Program-made: the position numbers and the translations under genes
Source: RCIO01 sp040880025
GTDB lineage: Bacteria; Pseudomonadota; Alphaproteobacteria; Rhizobiales; Rhizobiaceae
Assembly: GCA_040880025.1 (NCBI GenBank)
Contig: JBBDJD010000022.1
Location: 434,001-498,000 of the forward strand
Direction of reading: 5' to 3'
Length of the DNA: 64,000 nucleotides
Part shown: positions 50,706 to 60,062 of the stretch, in pieces
Layout: each line of letters opens with the position of its first letter
Position numbering within the stretch: the first letter of the stretch is position 1
The notes under the pieces: generated by a model
What the model was told of the DNA's origin: nothing
What the model saw: only the letters and a program-made list of their open reading frames with translations
Database searches by the model: none

Positions 50706-50823
50706 TGAGCGAACGGGTCTCTGGCTGGACTTCCCTATTTTGCGGGAATTTACAGGGAATATCGGCGATTCCAGTCGTAGCGGCGGCGCGGATTCTTCCT
50801 AAATCCGGCGTGATTTCAATGGC
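50706..50823 (+). repeat. Dispersed repeat, copy B
   Basis: Partner of 41080-41205, directly abutting the istB remnant. The two copies are about 9.6 kb apart in the same orientation and bracket the adhesin, lapG and lysR genes. See the note for copy A. Confidence 0.55.
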
Positions 50824-51266
50824 TTGTCGGGGAAATCCCTGTAGTGGCAAAACAGGGAATTTGATCGGGGGGAACAGGGATTTGAGCCGTACTGATCAGG
50901 GAATCGGCATCTCGGGACCGGGAAAGCGGTGCCGTCGCAAGCTTATCTTTAGCTACCATTGCCTTGTGGCGTCATTTGGTCCGGCCGCCGACCTCAAGCA
51001 GATATGATCGGGGGTATCGGCGTCATCAGACAGCTGTAGGCAGCTTCGAGCACGTGCCCGTTGAGGGCAGCAAGCAGATGAACATAGGCTTTGACTGTCA
51101 GCAGCTGCCCAGATGTCAGCGAATGCAGCAGGGAGGTGCGGGAGAGAGATTTGTCTTTGTGGAGAAACACTTTGGTGAAGACCGTCGCCGCGGCCTCAAC
51201 AACGGCGGACGCCGCCGCGGCCTTTGTCGGGGCAAATCCGTCGCAGCCAGGTCAGTCGATATTCGC

Positions 51267-53129
51267 CTAGCTTAAGTCCGTCAGGATTTCCGCAGTGGTG
51301 ACGAATGTCATCGCCGTCATCGTAAGTGACGGGTTTTCCGTGCCGATGCTGGGCATCGAGCCGCAGCCGATCAGGAACAGATTGGGATGGTCCCAACTGC
51401 GCTGAAAGGCATCGACCACGCTGTTGGAGCTGTCCGTGCCCATGACGTGCGTGCCGCACAGGTGTCCGGCGCCGCTGTAGTTGTAACCGGCGCCATTATG
51501 GGTGAAGTAGGTGCCGACCGACGGGTCGGCCGGCTTGGTGAAGTTGATTGCCTGCACCCTCGACATGAACTCCTGCGTGGCATTGGCCGCCGATTCGAAA
51601 CCGGCCGCGGTATAGTCGGAGATATGGTAGCGGATTTCCGGGCGGGGAATGCCGAGATTGTCAGTGTAGGTGCTGGACAGCGATACGCTGTTGATCTCCT
51701 GCGCGTCCTGCTCGACTAGGAAGCCGATGCGGAACTGGCGCGTCAGCAGGTCGTTGAGCGTCTTCACATACTGGGCGTTGCCGTAGATGAAGCCTGGGCT
51801 GTTGGTACCGCCATTGTCTGTGCCGTAGATGAAGTCCTGACCCGACGTGTAGGGGTCGCCGGCAGGCCAATTCCATGCGGCGTTGCCCAATTCGATACGC
51901 CAGGCGGCACGATTTGACCGGAAACTTCCGGTGCGCAGCGTTTCGATGCCCGACGTCGAGATGGGACCGCGATAGCCGAACAATTGCTTCGATGCGATGC
52001 CTTGCAGGCCGGTCGTTCCCCAAGCCAGGTAGACCGGATGATCCATAAGGTTTTTTCCCACCAGTCCGCTGGAATTGGCGACATTCTTGTTTTCGACACG
52101 CGCGGCGTTGAGCAGCAGCTTGGCGTTTTCAATCGCGTTGCAGGCGAGCACGTAGCGCGTCGCGATGGCGGTGTTTTCCGAGATCTTGCCGCTGGTGGCG
52201 GGAACCGCGGTGCTTTCGTAGACGATCGTTTCGACGCCGCTGATCATGCCGTTCCCGTCCACCGTCAAGGTGTACGCAACGTTCTTCGCGAGCATCTCGA
52301 CGTTGCCCGTATCGAACGCAAGGCTCAGGATGAATTGCGGATCGAATTTCGCCTGAATAGGGCAGATCGGCGTGCAGTTGGTGTTTCCGTGGCAGACCCG
52401 GCGGCCCATATACGGTTCCGAGTTGCGTCCGGCGGGCGTTGCCGTCACCAGCGTCTGCGCACCGGCATAGTATTCCTCGTCCGTCAGCGGTGCGCCGTTG
52501 ACGGCATCCGCGATCACCTGGTCCGAAACGGAAGGCGGAATCTGCCGCATGGGATAGGCGTAGCCGGTGGGAAATTCGGTCCCGATCTTCTCTTGTTCGG
52601 CGACATCCGCGGAAACGCCGATGATCTTCTCTGCAAGCTGATAGAAGGGCTCCAGTTCAAGATATGTCCACGGCCAGTCGAGGCCGTGGCCGAATCTGGT
52701 TCTGACCTTCAGGTCGTCGTCGGTCATGCGCAGGCAGGTGCCCATCCAGTGGTTGCCCGTGCCGCCGGCCAGTCGTTCGTAGGTGCTGGCGAACGGCTTC
52801 GATTCGGGATGGTATGTGAGATAGGAATTGGCCGAGTCGTTCCAGGCGTTGACCAGATCCTGAATGGTTGCCCGCGGAGCATTGATGTTGGTCGGCGTGA
52901 CGCCTTCCATGAAAGTCGAGTTGTCGTTCGGCGGATAGGGCGAGGACGGTGACTTGAAAGTGTTGAGGAAGAAATTCTCCATGTAGTCTTCGCGGCTGTG
53001 CTCGATGTCGGGACCAGCCTCGATGATGAGAACTCGCTTGCCTTCCTTGCCAAGATTGTAAGCCAGGATCGCGCCCGCATATCCCGAACCGACGATAACG
53101 ACATCATAGCCACTGTAGACAGCCATCAT
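51267..53129 (-). CDS. GMC-family FAD dehydrogenase, catalytic subunit
   Basis: 620-residue flavoprotein of the gluconate 2-dehydrogenase/FAD-glucose dehydrogenase type. FAD motif VVIVGSGYAGAILAYNLGKE at 9-28, NHWMGTCLRMTDDD, a Cys-rich segment RRVCHGNTNCTPICPIQ, and a C-terminal HLCGTHVMGTDSSNSVVD with the catalytic-base histidine region. No signal peptide of its own, so it would be exported with the Tat-signal small subunit encoded just upstream. Start 53129 has CGGAG upstream; the longer frame lacks support. Third gene of the operon with the small subunit and a haem protein. Confidence 0.88.
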   Translation of the reverse strand: MMAVYSGYDVVIVGSGYAGAILAYNLGKEGKRVLIIEAGPDIEHSREDYMENFFLNTFKSPSSPYPPNDNSTFMEGVTPTNINAPRATIQDLVNAWNDSANSYLTYHPESKPFASTYERLAGGTGNHWMGTCLRMTDDDLKVRTRFGHGLDWPWTYLELEPFYQLAEKIIGVSADVAEQEKIGTEFPTGYAYPMRQIPPSVSDQVIADAVNGAPLTDEEYYAGAQTLVTATPAGRNSEPYMGRRVCHGNTNCTPICPIQAKFDPQFILSLAFDTGNVEMLAKNVAYTLTVDGNGMISGVETIVYESTAVPATSGKISENTAIATRYVLACNAIENAKLLLNAARVENKNVANSSGLVGKNLMDHPVYLAWGTTGLQGIASKQLFGYRGPISTSGIETLRTGSFRSNRAAWRIELGNAAWNWPAGDPYTSGQDFIYGTDNGGTNSPGFIYGNAQYVKTLNDLLTRQFRIGFLVEQDAQEINSVSLSSTYTDNLGIPRPEIRYHISDYTAAGFESAANATQEFMSRVQAINFTKPADPSVGTYFTHNGAGYNYSGAGHLCGTHVMGTDSSNSVVDAFQRSWDHPNLFLIGCGSMPSIGTENPSLTMTAMTFVTTAEILTDLS

Positions 53130-53176
53130 TTTTCTCCGCATTTGGGTAGGTCCGGCACGCGACGCGCCGGGTTGCC

Positions 53177-53854
53177 TCAAGCGATTCCGTAGTCAGAAAG
53201 CGACGGGGGTTGGTCGGCCCAACTGCCGAAGTTGAAATGGCTGAAACCCATCGGGTGGGCCTGCGCCATTCGCCATATCCACGAACTCTTGTAGGCCCGC
53301 GCGGACACGACCATATCCACCGCCCATTCGCCGGTGATCCACTTGTTGGACGGCGTGACGTTGCCGACCTCGGTGCCGCCGTACCACACGCCGAACAGCC
53401 ACATCTGCATGGTCAGCCGCGCCATTGCGCCGACCCCGTCGCTCCGGACCGCGGCGGGAGGTCCGGCAGCGAATGTCAACAGCCTGGCGGCGATCTCCTG
53501 ATCGCTCAGGCCCATGTCGCGGTATTCCACATAGGTATTTGTGAAAGCCAGGGTGGCGCTGGAGTTCGCGCCGTTGCACATCGTGTAGTACATGAACTGC
53601 AACGGGATATCATCCTGCTCCGCCTGCGGCGCCAATGCGCCCACGGGAACGCCGAGGAGCACCGCCGAGGCGGCCAAATAGTTTCCAACCACGACGACGT
53701 CGAGATCGTCGGCGGTCGGGCTTGGACCGGCAAAGACCCGCGAGGGAAGTCCAGGGACGAGCAGGATGGCGGCCGCCGCTACGGCGCCCATGCCCGTCAA
53801 TGCCGCCCGCCGACCGAGATCCGGGTAGGGGGCGTCCGCCTTGATAAGCTTCAT
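53177..53854 (-). CDS. Tat-signal small (gamma) subunit of a GMC-type dehydrogenase
   Basis: 225-residue protein. The N-terminus holds a twin-arginine-like signal (LGRRAALTGMGAVAAAAILL). The rest matches the small-subunit style of sorbitol/gluconate dehydrogenase complexes, helping carry the flavoprotein to the periplasm: a MYYTMCNGANSS segment, then MQMWLFGVWYGGTEVGN and KWITGEWAVDMVVSARAYKS. 47 bp before the GMC gene. Specific sugar or alcohol unknown. Confidence 0.75.
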   Translation of the reverse strand: MKLIKADAPYPDLGRRAALTGMGAVAAAAILLVPGLPSRVFAGPSPTADDLDVVVVGNYLAASAVLLGVPVGALAPQAEQDDIPLQFMYYTMCNGANSSATLAFTNTYVEYRDMGLSDQEIAARLLTFAAGPPAAVRSDGVGAMARLTMQMWLFGVWYGGTEVGNVTPSNKWITGEWAVDMVVSARAYKSSWIWRMAQAHPMGFSHFNFGSWADQPPSLSDYGIA

Positions 53855-53896
53855 CGTGGAACTCCTCTTTCTCGGGGTGTGCTGTCGGTCGGCTCG

Positions 53897-55522
53897 CTAT
53901 TCGGCCGTGGGTTCGGATGAGGCCCGACTCAACGAGAACACGAAGCTCCCAGAGGTACCCGTGATCAGGGCCGCGTCGCCGTGGCAGGAGATGCAACTCG
54001 ACGTGTTGCGGGGGGCTCCGCCGCTCTTGTTGAAAATGGACACGTTGAACGGGTCGACCGTGTCTTGGCTCACGTCCACGTCGAAGTTCTGCATCTGGTC
54101 CCAGATGCTGATCACATTGCCGTTGGACGTCTCGGGAGGAGCGGCGAGATTCGGAAAGCCCTGGATGTAGGTTTCCAGCGTGGAATTCGCGAGAAAGGTG
54201 GGCGTCGGCAGGCCGTCCGGATAGGCGGGATTGATCTCGGCCAGGCCCGTCGAGGCGTTCGTCACCGCGACATTGGTCGGAAATTGGACATCCACCAGGA
54301 AATAGTTGCCCCAGGGATTCTCCCCATAGAACTCGAGGATCTTTTCGTGCCAGGCCTTGTTCGCAACCTCGGCATAATAGCCGGGCGCCCCAATGCGGAT
54401 AACCTGTGTCGGCGTCTTGTTCTCAAGGTCGGGGTTCCATGGATGGTCCGGCAACTGGTTGTAGGCACAGGACGGAGCGCCAGCGACGGTGGGGCAGCTC
54501 GACGGATTGAACAGGCTGTACGGCCCAGTCGGCGTGCCGCTCTCGAAATCATAGATCCACGGCGCGTTGTCGATGTGCTCGAAGGTGGACCAGACCCATT
54601 GCGGGCTCGAATTGCTACGGTGGACGATGTGCAGCCCGACCAGGCCTGCCGTCTCCAACGTGCAGCTCTCGGGAACCGTCGGCTCCTGTCCGAATACGCC
54701 TCCGCCGGCATTGTAGAAATAGGCCTGGACCGTGTGATAGCGCGATTTGTCGTCGGCGGTGGTGAGCAGCCGCCATGCCGCCTTGAGCATGATCGAGCCG
54801 ACATCCTGCGGGTCGTTGATGGCGGAATAGACGCCACGTGGCCAGTCGACCGGATTGGTGTTGCGGTAGGGATTATTCGCGTCGAAGGCCTCCTGGCCTT
54901 CGGCGTTGTATAGTTTGTTGTCGACGACGTAGCCGTACATCACCTCGTTGAAGTTGATGCCGAAGCGCAGATAGTTGCCGTTGACGTCGATGACCGGCCC
55001 CATACGGTTGGCCTGGATGTACTCGTCCAGCACTTCGTCCGACGACGAAGCCGAAGTGCCGCTCTTGGCGATGCGGTCGAGCAGGATGCCGCTCCCGCCG
55101 CCGAGGCTCTCGCATATCTCGGGCAGGGAGTGTTCCGACACGAAGGCCGGCGGCGTCGCCCCATCGGCGGGGAACAGGTCGCGCGCTTCGATATAGGTTT
55201 CCCAGACCGTCGTGTAGGCGCCGTTGTTGTAGCTCAGCGCGTGGTCGGGGCTCGGCTCGGGCAGCAACTCGCCGCCCGATCCGGTGGCGGCCGGCCAGTT
55301 CAGCGCGACGAAATCCTGCCAGGCCATGTTGGCGTAAGCCACACTGAGATCGCCGTAAGTGCGCGCCGTCGCGGGATCAATATCGCCGGTCGGATCGCAG
55401 TCATAGGGAGGAGCGCTCCTGAAGCAGGCCGTTCCAGCGGCCGCCGGCGCCGTGGGCAAGACAAGCAGTATCAAGAAGGGAATGGAGATTGTCCGGGCAA
55501 GACTCAGAATTCCGATCTTCAT
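53897..55522 (-). CDS. Secreted protein with a single c-type haem site, dehydrogenase partner
   Basis: 541-residue exported protein. Signal peptide at 1 to about 30 (ISIPFLILLVLPTAPAAAG), followed by a Trp/Tyr/Asn-rich body with several Cys (TACFRSAPPYDCDP, SSCPTVAGAPSCAYNQ) and one haem-binding CISCH near residue 515. I do not recognise the body as a classical cytochrome subunit, which would be about 450 residues with three haem sites. In the operon it precedes the Tat small subunit (42 bp) and the GMC flavoprotein, so an electron-accepting role is inferred. ATG 55522 has GGAGG at ideal spacing. Confidence 0.7.
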   Translation of the reverse strand: MKIGILSLARTISIPFLILLVLPTAPAAAGTACFRSAPPYDCDPTGDIDPATARTYGDLSVAYANMAWQDFVALNWPAATGSGGELLPEPSPDHALSYNNGAYTTVWETYIEARDLFPADGATPPAFVSEHSLPEICESLGGGSGILLDRIAKSGTSASSSDEVLDEYIQANRMGPVIDVNGNYLRFGINFNEVMYGYVVDNKLYNAEGQEAFDANNPYRNTNPVDWPRGVYSAINDPQDVGSIMLKAAWRLLTTADDKSRYHTVQAYFYNAGGGVFGQEPTVPESCTLETAGLVGLHIVHRSNSSPQWVWSTFEHIDNAPWIYDFESGTPTGPYSLFNPSSCPTVAGAPSCAYNQLPDHPWNPDLENKTPTQVIRIGAPGYYAEVANKAWHEKILEFYGENPWGNYFLVDVQFPTNVAVTNASTGLAEINPAYPDGLPTPTFLANSTLETYIQGFPNLAAPPETSNGNVISIWDQMQNFDVDVSQDTVDPFNVSIFNKSGGAPRNTSSCISCHGDAALITGTSGSFVFSLSRASSEPTAE

Positions 55523-55999
55523 CGCGACCTCCAAAGGTATTTTAGAGATCGTAGCAGCCTGTTCATCTGTCAAATATCGCTATTTATAGTCACCCTCGTT
55601 GCCGTAAGGGCAATGCCGATGCAATTTATTAAAAGACAAAAGACATAAACGCTTGTAACCAATGATATTTCCTACCGGTAATCTCGGCAGCGTTGCTGGC
55701 TGTGGAAGCTGAAATTACGTGTGGACTGTCAAGCGCGGGTCGGACCAGTCTACAGCCAGCGCAGCCTATTGGACCCCGACTTGTTTTTCGGGCGCGCCCC
55801 GAACATTCCGGACTTCCGTGTTGGACGCTCACACCTGGCTCAGGGATATCCGGAAGTCATGCGTTGCCGAATTGGCAACAGCCGAGCCGAATCATTCTAC
55901 TTTATTCGAACGATCATTGAGATCATCATACGATCGGTCCTTTAAGAAATCCGGCGCCGGGGAACGCGCCAAGGGCCGAATCCAACGGGAGATCCGGAC
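55523..55999. other. 477-bp intergenic region
   Basis: AT-rich near 55555-55700 and 55890-55950, which likely holds promoters for the leftward dehydrogenase operon and the rightward ABC operon. No RNA gene or intact reading frame recognised; small open frames have no ribosome sites. Confidence 0.4.
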
Positions 56000-57034
56000 A
56001 TGCCTCAATTCACCACGACGCGGCGCGAATTTCTGCAGGCGGCCGCGGCCATCGGCGGCGTTGCCGCCACGCACAGCCTGATCCATGTAACGCCGGCATC
56101 GGCTCAATCGCCGGCAAAAGTTCGCATGCAGCTCGGCTGGCTCGCGTCCAACGGCATTCTCGGCGAGGTCGTCGCCCAGAAGAAGGGCTTTTACGCCGAA
56201 CAGGGCGTTGAGCTGGAAATCATTCCGGGCGGGCCGAATGTCGACGGCGTCGCCGGCGTCGCCGCCGGCCACTCTACCCTCGGCACGGTTTCGTCGAGCC
56301 CCTCCGTCATGCTGGCCCGCTCGGCGGGCATTCCGGTCAAGGCCTTCGCCGCCGGCTACCAGAAGCATCCCTTCACCTATTTCTCGCTGGCCAACGACCC
56401 GATCCGCGGGCCGCAGGACATGATCGGCAAGACCATCGCCACCCAGCCGACGGCCTTCATCCTCGCGCGCGCGCTGCTGGCCAAGCACGGAATCGCGGAA
56501 GACCAAGTGACGCTGGTCAACATGGGTTCCGACATGAACCAGCTCATCACCGGTCAGGCGCAGGCCGTTACCGGCTGGCTCACCAACACCAACGCGCTCA
56601 AGGTGCTCGGCGACGACCGCGTCGACCTGATGCTTTGGGACACCGGCATCCAGCTCTACGCTAACGTCTACTACACCACCGATCAGGCGCTGTCTGAATC
56701 GCCGGACGCGCTGGCCAGCTATCTGCACGGTTCGGCGCTCGGCTGGGGCTATGCCCGGGAGCATCCGGAAGAGGCGGTCGACATGCTGGTCGAAGCCTAC
56801 CCGAACATGGACAGGGCGAGCGAACTGGAAGCGGTTGGGCCTGTGCTCGACTTCAGCTTCGGCGATGTGACCAAGGAGCATGGCTGGGGCGCGATGAACC
56901 GAGACAACTGGGCGGCCCAGGTAGACACCTACGCATCGCTCGACCAGTTCAAGGGAAGTGTGCCGTCGGTCGACGACGTGATGACTCTTTCGGTGCTGGA
57001 GGCTACGACCGATATCCGCATGAAGGTGGGCTGA
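56000..57034 (+). CDS. NitT/TauT-type ABC transporter substrate-binding protein (NMT1/SsuA-like)
   Basis: 344 residues with a Tat signal (TRREFLQAAAAIGGV, cleavage near ASAQS). The mature part has the NMT1/SsuA pattern: MQLGWLASNGILGEVVAQKK, GFYAEQGVELEIIPGGPNVD, ASNDP-like turn, GKTIATQPTAFILARALLAK. The ligand class ranges over sulfonates, thiamine precursors, taurine and aromatic acids; here the enzymes downstream suggest a carboxylic acid or N-heterocycle. ATG 56000 has CGGGAGATCC upstream. First gene of the operon. Confidence 0.9.
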   Translation: MPQFTTTRREFLQAAAAIGGVAATHSLIHVTPASAQSPAKVRMQLGWLASNGILGEVVAQKKGFYAEQGVELEIIPGGPNVDGVAGVAAGHSTLGTVSSSPSVMLARSAGIPVKAFAAGYQKHPFTYFSLANDPIRGPQDMIGKTIATQPTAFILARALLAKHGIAEDQVTLVNMGSDMNQLITGQAQAVTGWLTNTNALKVLGDDRVDLMLWDTGIQLYANVYYTTDQALSESPDALASYLHGSALGWGYAREHPEEAVDMLVEAYPNMDRASELEAVGPVLDFSFGDVTKEHGWGAMNRDNWAAQVDTYASLDQFKGSVPSVDDVMTLSVLEATTDIRMKVG

Positions 57035-57038
57035 TCCG

Positions 57039-57854
57039 ATGGCGGCGACCGCTCTGGCCAAGGCTCCTCCCCGCAAGGCATCCGCGCAGGCGACCGAGAA
57101 TATCGCGGTCTCGGTTCGCGGGGTGGATGTCGTCTTCGGCGAGGGCGACAAGGCGGTTACCGCGCTTTCGGGGGTGTCGGTCGACATCCCCGACGGGTCG
57201 CTGGTGACCATGATCGGGCCCTCGGGGTGCGGCAAGTCCACCCTGCTCAGGGCGATCGCCGACCTCATCCCAATAAGTGCCGGCGACATCACCGTGCTCG
57301 AGCGTTCGCCAGGGAGGGCGCGCCGCGATCGCAACTTCTCCTTCGTGTTTCAGGACGCGACGCTGCTTCCATGGCGGAGCGCCATCGACAACGTGCGCCT
57401 ACCGCTCGAGGTGGGCGGCGGGGGCACCGTTCATGCCGAGCCGGCCGAACTGCTCGAACTGGTCGGGCTCAAGGGGCGCGAAAACGCGCTGCCGGGCGAA
57501 CTTTCCGGCGGCATGCGCCAGCGCGTCGCCATCGCCCGTGCGCTGGTTACCAAGCCCAAAATCCTGCTGATGGACGAACCGTTCGGCGCACTCGACGAGA
57601 TCACCCGAGACAAGCTCAACGAGGAACTGCTGCGGATATGGCAGGAGACGGGCACCACGATCATGTTCGTGACCCACTCCATTCCCGAGGCGGCGTTTCT
57701 CGGCCAGAACGTGCTGGTGCTCGCCTCGCATCCGGGCAGGGTCAAGGAATTCATGAAGGTCAACCTGCCTTATCCGCGTAAGCTGGCGGACCGGGACACG
57801 ATGGCGTTCGTCGAGATCACCGCGCATCTGCGCAGGCTGCTGGAGGAATGCTGA
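57039..57854 (+). CDS. NitT/TauT-type ABC transporter ATP-binding protein
   Basis: 271-residue ATPase. Walker A GPSGCGKST, Q-loop VFQDATLLPWRSA (the LPW variant is typical of SsuB/TauB), signature LSGGMRQR, Walker B ILLMDEPFGALDE, switch His in FVTHSIPEAAFL. Four bases after the binding-protein gene; it overlaps the permease start. Confidence 0.95.
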   Translation: MAATALAKAPPRKASAQATENIAVSVRGVDVVFGEGDKAVTALSGVSVDIPDGSLVTMIGPSGCGKSTLLRAIADLIPISAGDITVLERSPGRARRDRNFSFVFQDATLLPWRSAIDNVRLPLEVGGGGTVHAEPAELLELVGLKGRENALPGELSGGMRQRVAIARALVTKPKILLMDEPFGALDEITRDKLNEELLRIWQETGTTIMFVTHSIPEAAFLGQNVLVLASHPGRVKEFMKVNLPYPRKLADRDTMAFVEITAHLRRLLEEC

Positions 57855-58669
57855 TGGCCGATCTCGCTCACCGCGCTTCGGCCATGCCGAACCAGGGGTT
57901 CTTTCGCCTCCTCGACGGGCTTCGCGGCAAGTGGCCCGCGATCGCCGCCGTCGTCGGATTAGTCGCCTTCTGGCAGTTCATCGTGACCGGTTTTGCCGTG
58001 CCGACCTACATGGCGCCCGGCCCGCTCGACGTACTCAAAGCCTTCAGGGAGGACGGCGCGACGCTGCTCGCCAATTTGTGGCCGACGATGTTCGAAGCAC
58101 TGCTCGGCTTCGTGTTCGGCAACCTCGTCGCGATCCTTCTTGCAATCTGGTTCGTGCACAGCCGCACCGCCGAGCGCGCCTTCTATCCAATCGCGGTGTT
58201 CGTCAACACCATCCCGATCATCGCGGTGGCGCCTATCCTGGTGCTGATCTTCGGCAACGGCCTGGCGCCCAAGATCATCATCGCCGCATTGATCTGTTTC
58301 TTCCCAACGCTGGTCAACATGGTGCGCGGGCTGAAAGCGGTGACGCCGGCGACGCTGGACCTGATGCGGGTGCTCTCGGCCTCGCCGTCGGAAATCTTCT
58401 GGAAGGTGCGGATACAGAGCTCGCTGCCGTTCCTCTTCGCGGCGCTCAAGATCGCCAGCACGACCTGCGTGATCGGCGCCATCGTGGCGGAGTGGATCGG
58501 CTCGAGTTTCGGGCTCGGGGCGCTGATCATCGAGGCGACCTACAATTTCCGGTCGCCGCTGCTCTACGCGACCGTGTTCACCGCCGCCCTGCTTGCCGTG
58601 ACTCTCTTTTCCCTGGTCAGCGTCGTGGAATCGCGGCTGATCCGCTGGAAAACATCTGACGTGCATTGA
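57854..58669 (+). CDS. NitT/TauT-type ABC transporter permease
   Basis: 271-residue permease, about six helices. SsuC/TauC features: PTYMAPGPLDVLKAF, FVNTIPIIAVAPILVLIFG, an EAA loop DLMRVLSASPSEIFWKVRIQ and a C-terminal VSVVESRLIRWK. Two ATGs are possible; 57854 lies seven bases after GGAGG, while 57848 is one base from it, so 57854 is chosen, overlapping the ATPase stop by one base. Confidence 0.94.
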   Translation: MADLAHRASAMPNQGFFRLLDGLRGKWPAIAAVVGLVAFWQFIVTGFAVPTYMAPGPLDVLKAFREDGATLLANLWPTMFEALLGFVFGNLVAILLAIWFVHSRTAERAFYPIAVFVNTIPIIAVAPILVLIFGNGLAPKIIIAALICFFPTLVNMVRGLKAVTPATLDLMRVLSASPSEIFWKVRIQSSLPFLFAALKIASTTCVIGAIVAEWIGSSFGLGALIIEATYNFRSPLLYATVFTAALLAVTLFSLVSVVESRLIRWKTSDVH

Positions 58670-58700
58670 TGCCGTCAGTGAAAAATACGTGGAGGAATAC

Positions 58701-60062
58701 ATGACGGCGTCAACCATCAAGGAAGCTGCCCGCGAGGCGAAAATCGCCGACAGGTCGGATGTGGTCGTCGTGGGCGGGGGGCCTGCGGGCATCGCGGCCG
58801 CGGTGTCGGCGGCCCGGAACGGCGCATCGGTCACGCTGCTTGAGCGGTATCCCTATCTGGGCGGTCTGGCGTCGGGCGGCATGGTGCTTGTGCTGGACGA
58901 CATGCACAACGACACGGAAATCACCGTCAAGGGCATCTGCATGGAGATGATCGAGCAAATGCGCTCGTGGGATCTGTGCGTGACGCCGCCGGAAGAGGAT
59001 CGTATGCCAGGTCGCCGCGAGACCGGGGCCATGTGGCGAAAATGGGCTCGCTGGGGTCTGTTCGACTTCCATACGCACTCGATGCCGCATCCGGTCTGCT
59101 TCGCGGCGGCGTTCGACCCTGACGGGTTCAAGAGATCGGCCTATTCGGTCGCCGCGAGCGCCAATGTGAAGCTCAGAATGCACAGCTGGTTCTCGTCGGC
59201 GATCGTCGAGGACGGCGCCATCAAAGGGGTTATCTGCGAAACCAAGGAAGGCCGTCAGGCGATCCTGGGCGACGTTGTGATCGATACGTCGGGAGATCTG
59301 GATGTCGCCGCGAGCGCCGGCGCGAGATTCCAGGAGAGTTCATACATCCTCACCACCGTTTCGCGCTGGGGAGGCGTCGATACCGACAAGGCCGAAGCAT
59401 TCCAGTTCGACCATCCGGAGGAATTCGCCAAGCTCGACCATCAGGCCAAGCGCATCATCGGCGGCTGCTGGAACTTCTGGTGGCTGAAGACACCGCTGCC
59501 GGGCGTCGTGTGGCTCAACTGTCCGCACATGCCGAAATATTCGGGCCTCAAGGTCGATGACCTGACGGCCGCTGAACTGGACGGACGCGGTCGCATCGAA
59601 ACCCTTCTCGGCTTCGCACGGCAGAACATGCCTGGCTTCGAGAAAGCCTACGTCGTTGATTTCGCGCCGCAGACCGGCGTGCGCCAGACCCGTATGCTCG
59701 AAGGCGAGTATGTCGTGACCAAGGAAGACGTGATGTCGCGCCGTCATTTCTCCGATACGGTCTGCAGAGGCAGGGACTACTATACGCCCTACCGTGCGAT
59801 GGTGCCGCGCGATATCGATCAGCTGCTTGTCGCGGGCCGGCATTATTCGGCGACCCCTCAAGCGCAAAAGTCGAGTCGCGAAATTCCGCCATGTATGGCG
59901 ATGGGCGAGGCGGCCGGCGTCGCCGCGACGGTTGCATTGAATGCCGGAACGTCCGTGCGCAACGCCGACATTGCCGCAATCCAGAAGCAGATGCGGGCGC
60001 AGGGCGCCGATCCGGGAGATATCCCATCAGCCAATGCGAGCGTTCTGGAGGCAGCGGAATGA
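58701..60062 (+). CDS. FAD-dependent oxidoreductase (PF12831-type)
   Basis: 453 residues. Rossmann motif VVVVGGGPAGIAAAVSAARNG at about 22-41, then LLERYPYLGGLASGGMV. The C-terminal part has GVRQTRMLEGEYVVTKEDV, IDQLLVAGRHYSATPQAQKS and GEAAGVAATVAL, the layout of FAD-dependent dehydrogenases with a GMC-unlike cap. Such enzymes oxidise hydroxy-acids or dehydrogenate C-C bonds; specificity unknown. ATG 58701 follows GGAGG. Part of the operon from the ABC transporter to enoyl-CoA hydratase. Confidence 0.85.
   Translation: MTASTIKEAAREAKIADRSDVVVVGGGPAGIAAAVSAARNGASVTLLERYPYLGGLASGGMVLVLDDMHNDTEITVKGICMEMIEQMRSWDLCVTPPEEDRMPGRRETGAMWRKWARWGLFDFHTHSMPHPVCFAAAFDPDGFKRSAYSVAASANVKLRMHSWFSSAIVEDGAIKGVICETKEGRQAILGDVVIDTSGDLDVAASAGARFQESSYILTTVSRWGGVDTDKAEAFQFDHPEEFAKLDHQAKRIIGGCWNFWWLKTPLPGVVWLNCPHMPKYSGLKVDDLTAAELDGRGRIETLLGFARQNMPGFEKAYVVDFAPQTGVRQTRMLEGEYVVTKEDVMSRRHFSDTVCRGRDYYTPYRAMVPRDIDQLLVAGRHYSATPQAQKSSREIPPCMAMGEAAGVAATVALNAGTSVRNADIAAIQKQMRAQGADPGDIPSANASVLEAAE

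Larger units (their letters stand above)
50193..51266. other. 1-kb scar with IS debris, no intact gene
   Basis: 50193-50511 is the lysR upstream region with no recognisable gene. 50512-50688 is an istB remnant and 50706-50823 a dispersed repeat. 50830-50930 carries repeated CAGGGAATTT-like words. 50930-51266 has a CTG/CAG-rich stretch with no convincing reading frame. A former insertion hot spot between the LysR gene and the GMC dehydrogenase operon. Confidence 0.5.

Noticed and set aside
50964..51275. 103-codon frame in the IS scar
   Set aside because: Arg/Gly-rich without motif or ribosome site; not distinguishable from chance.
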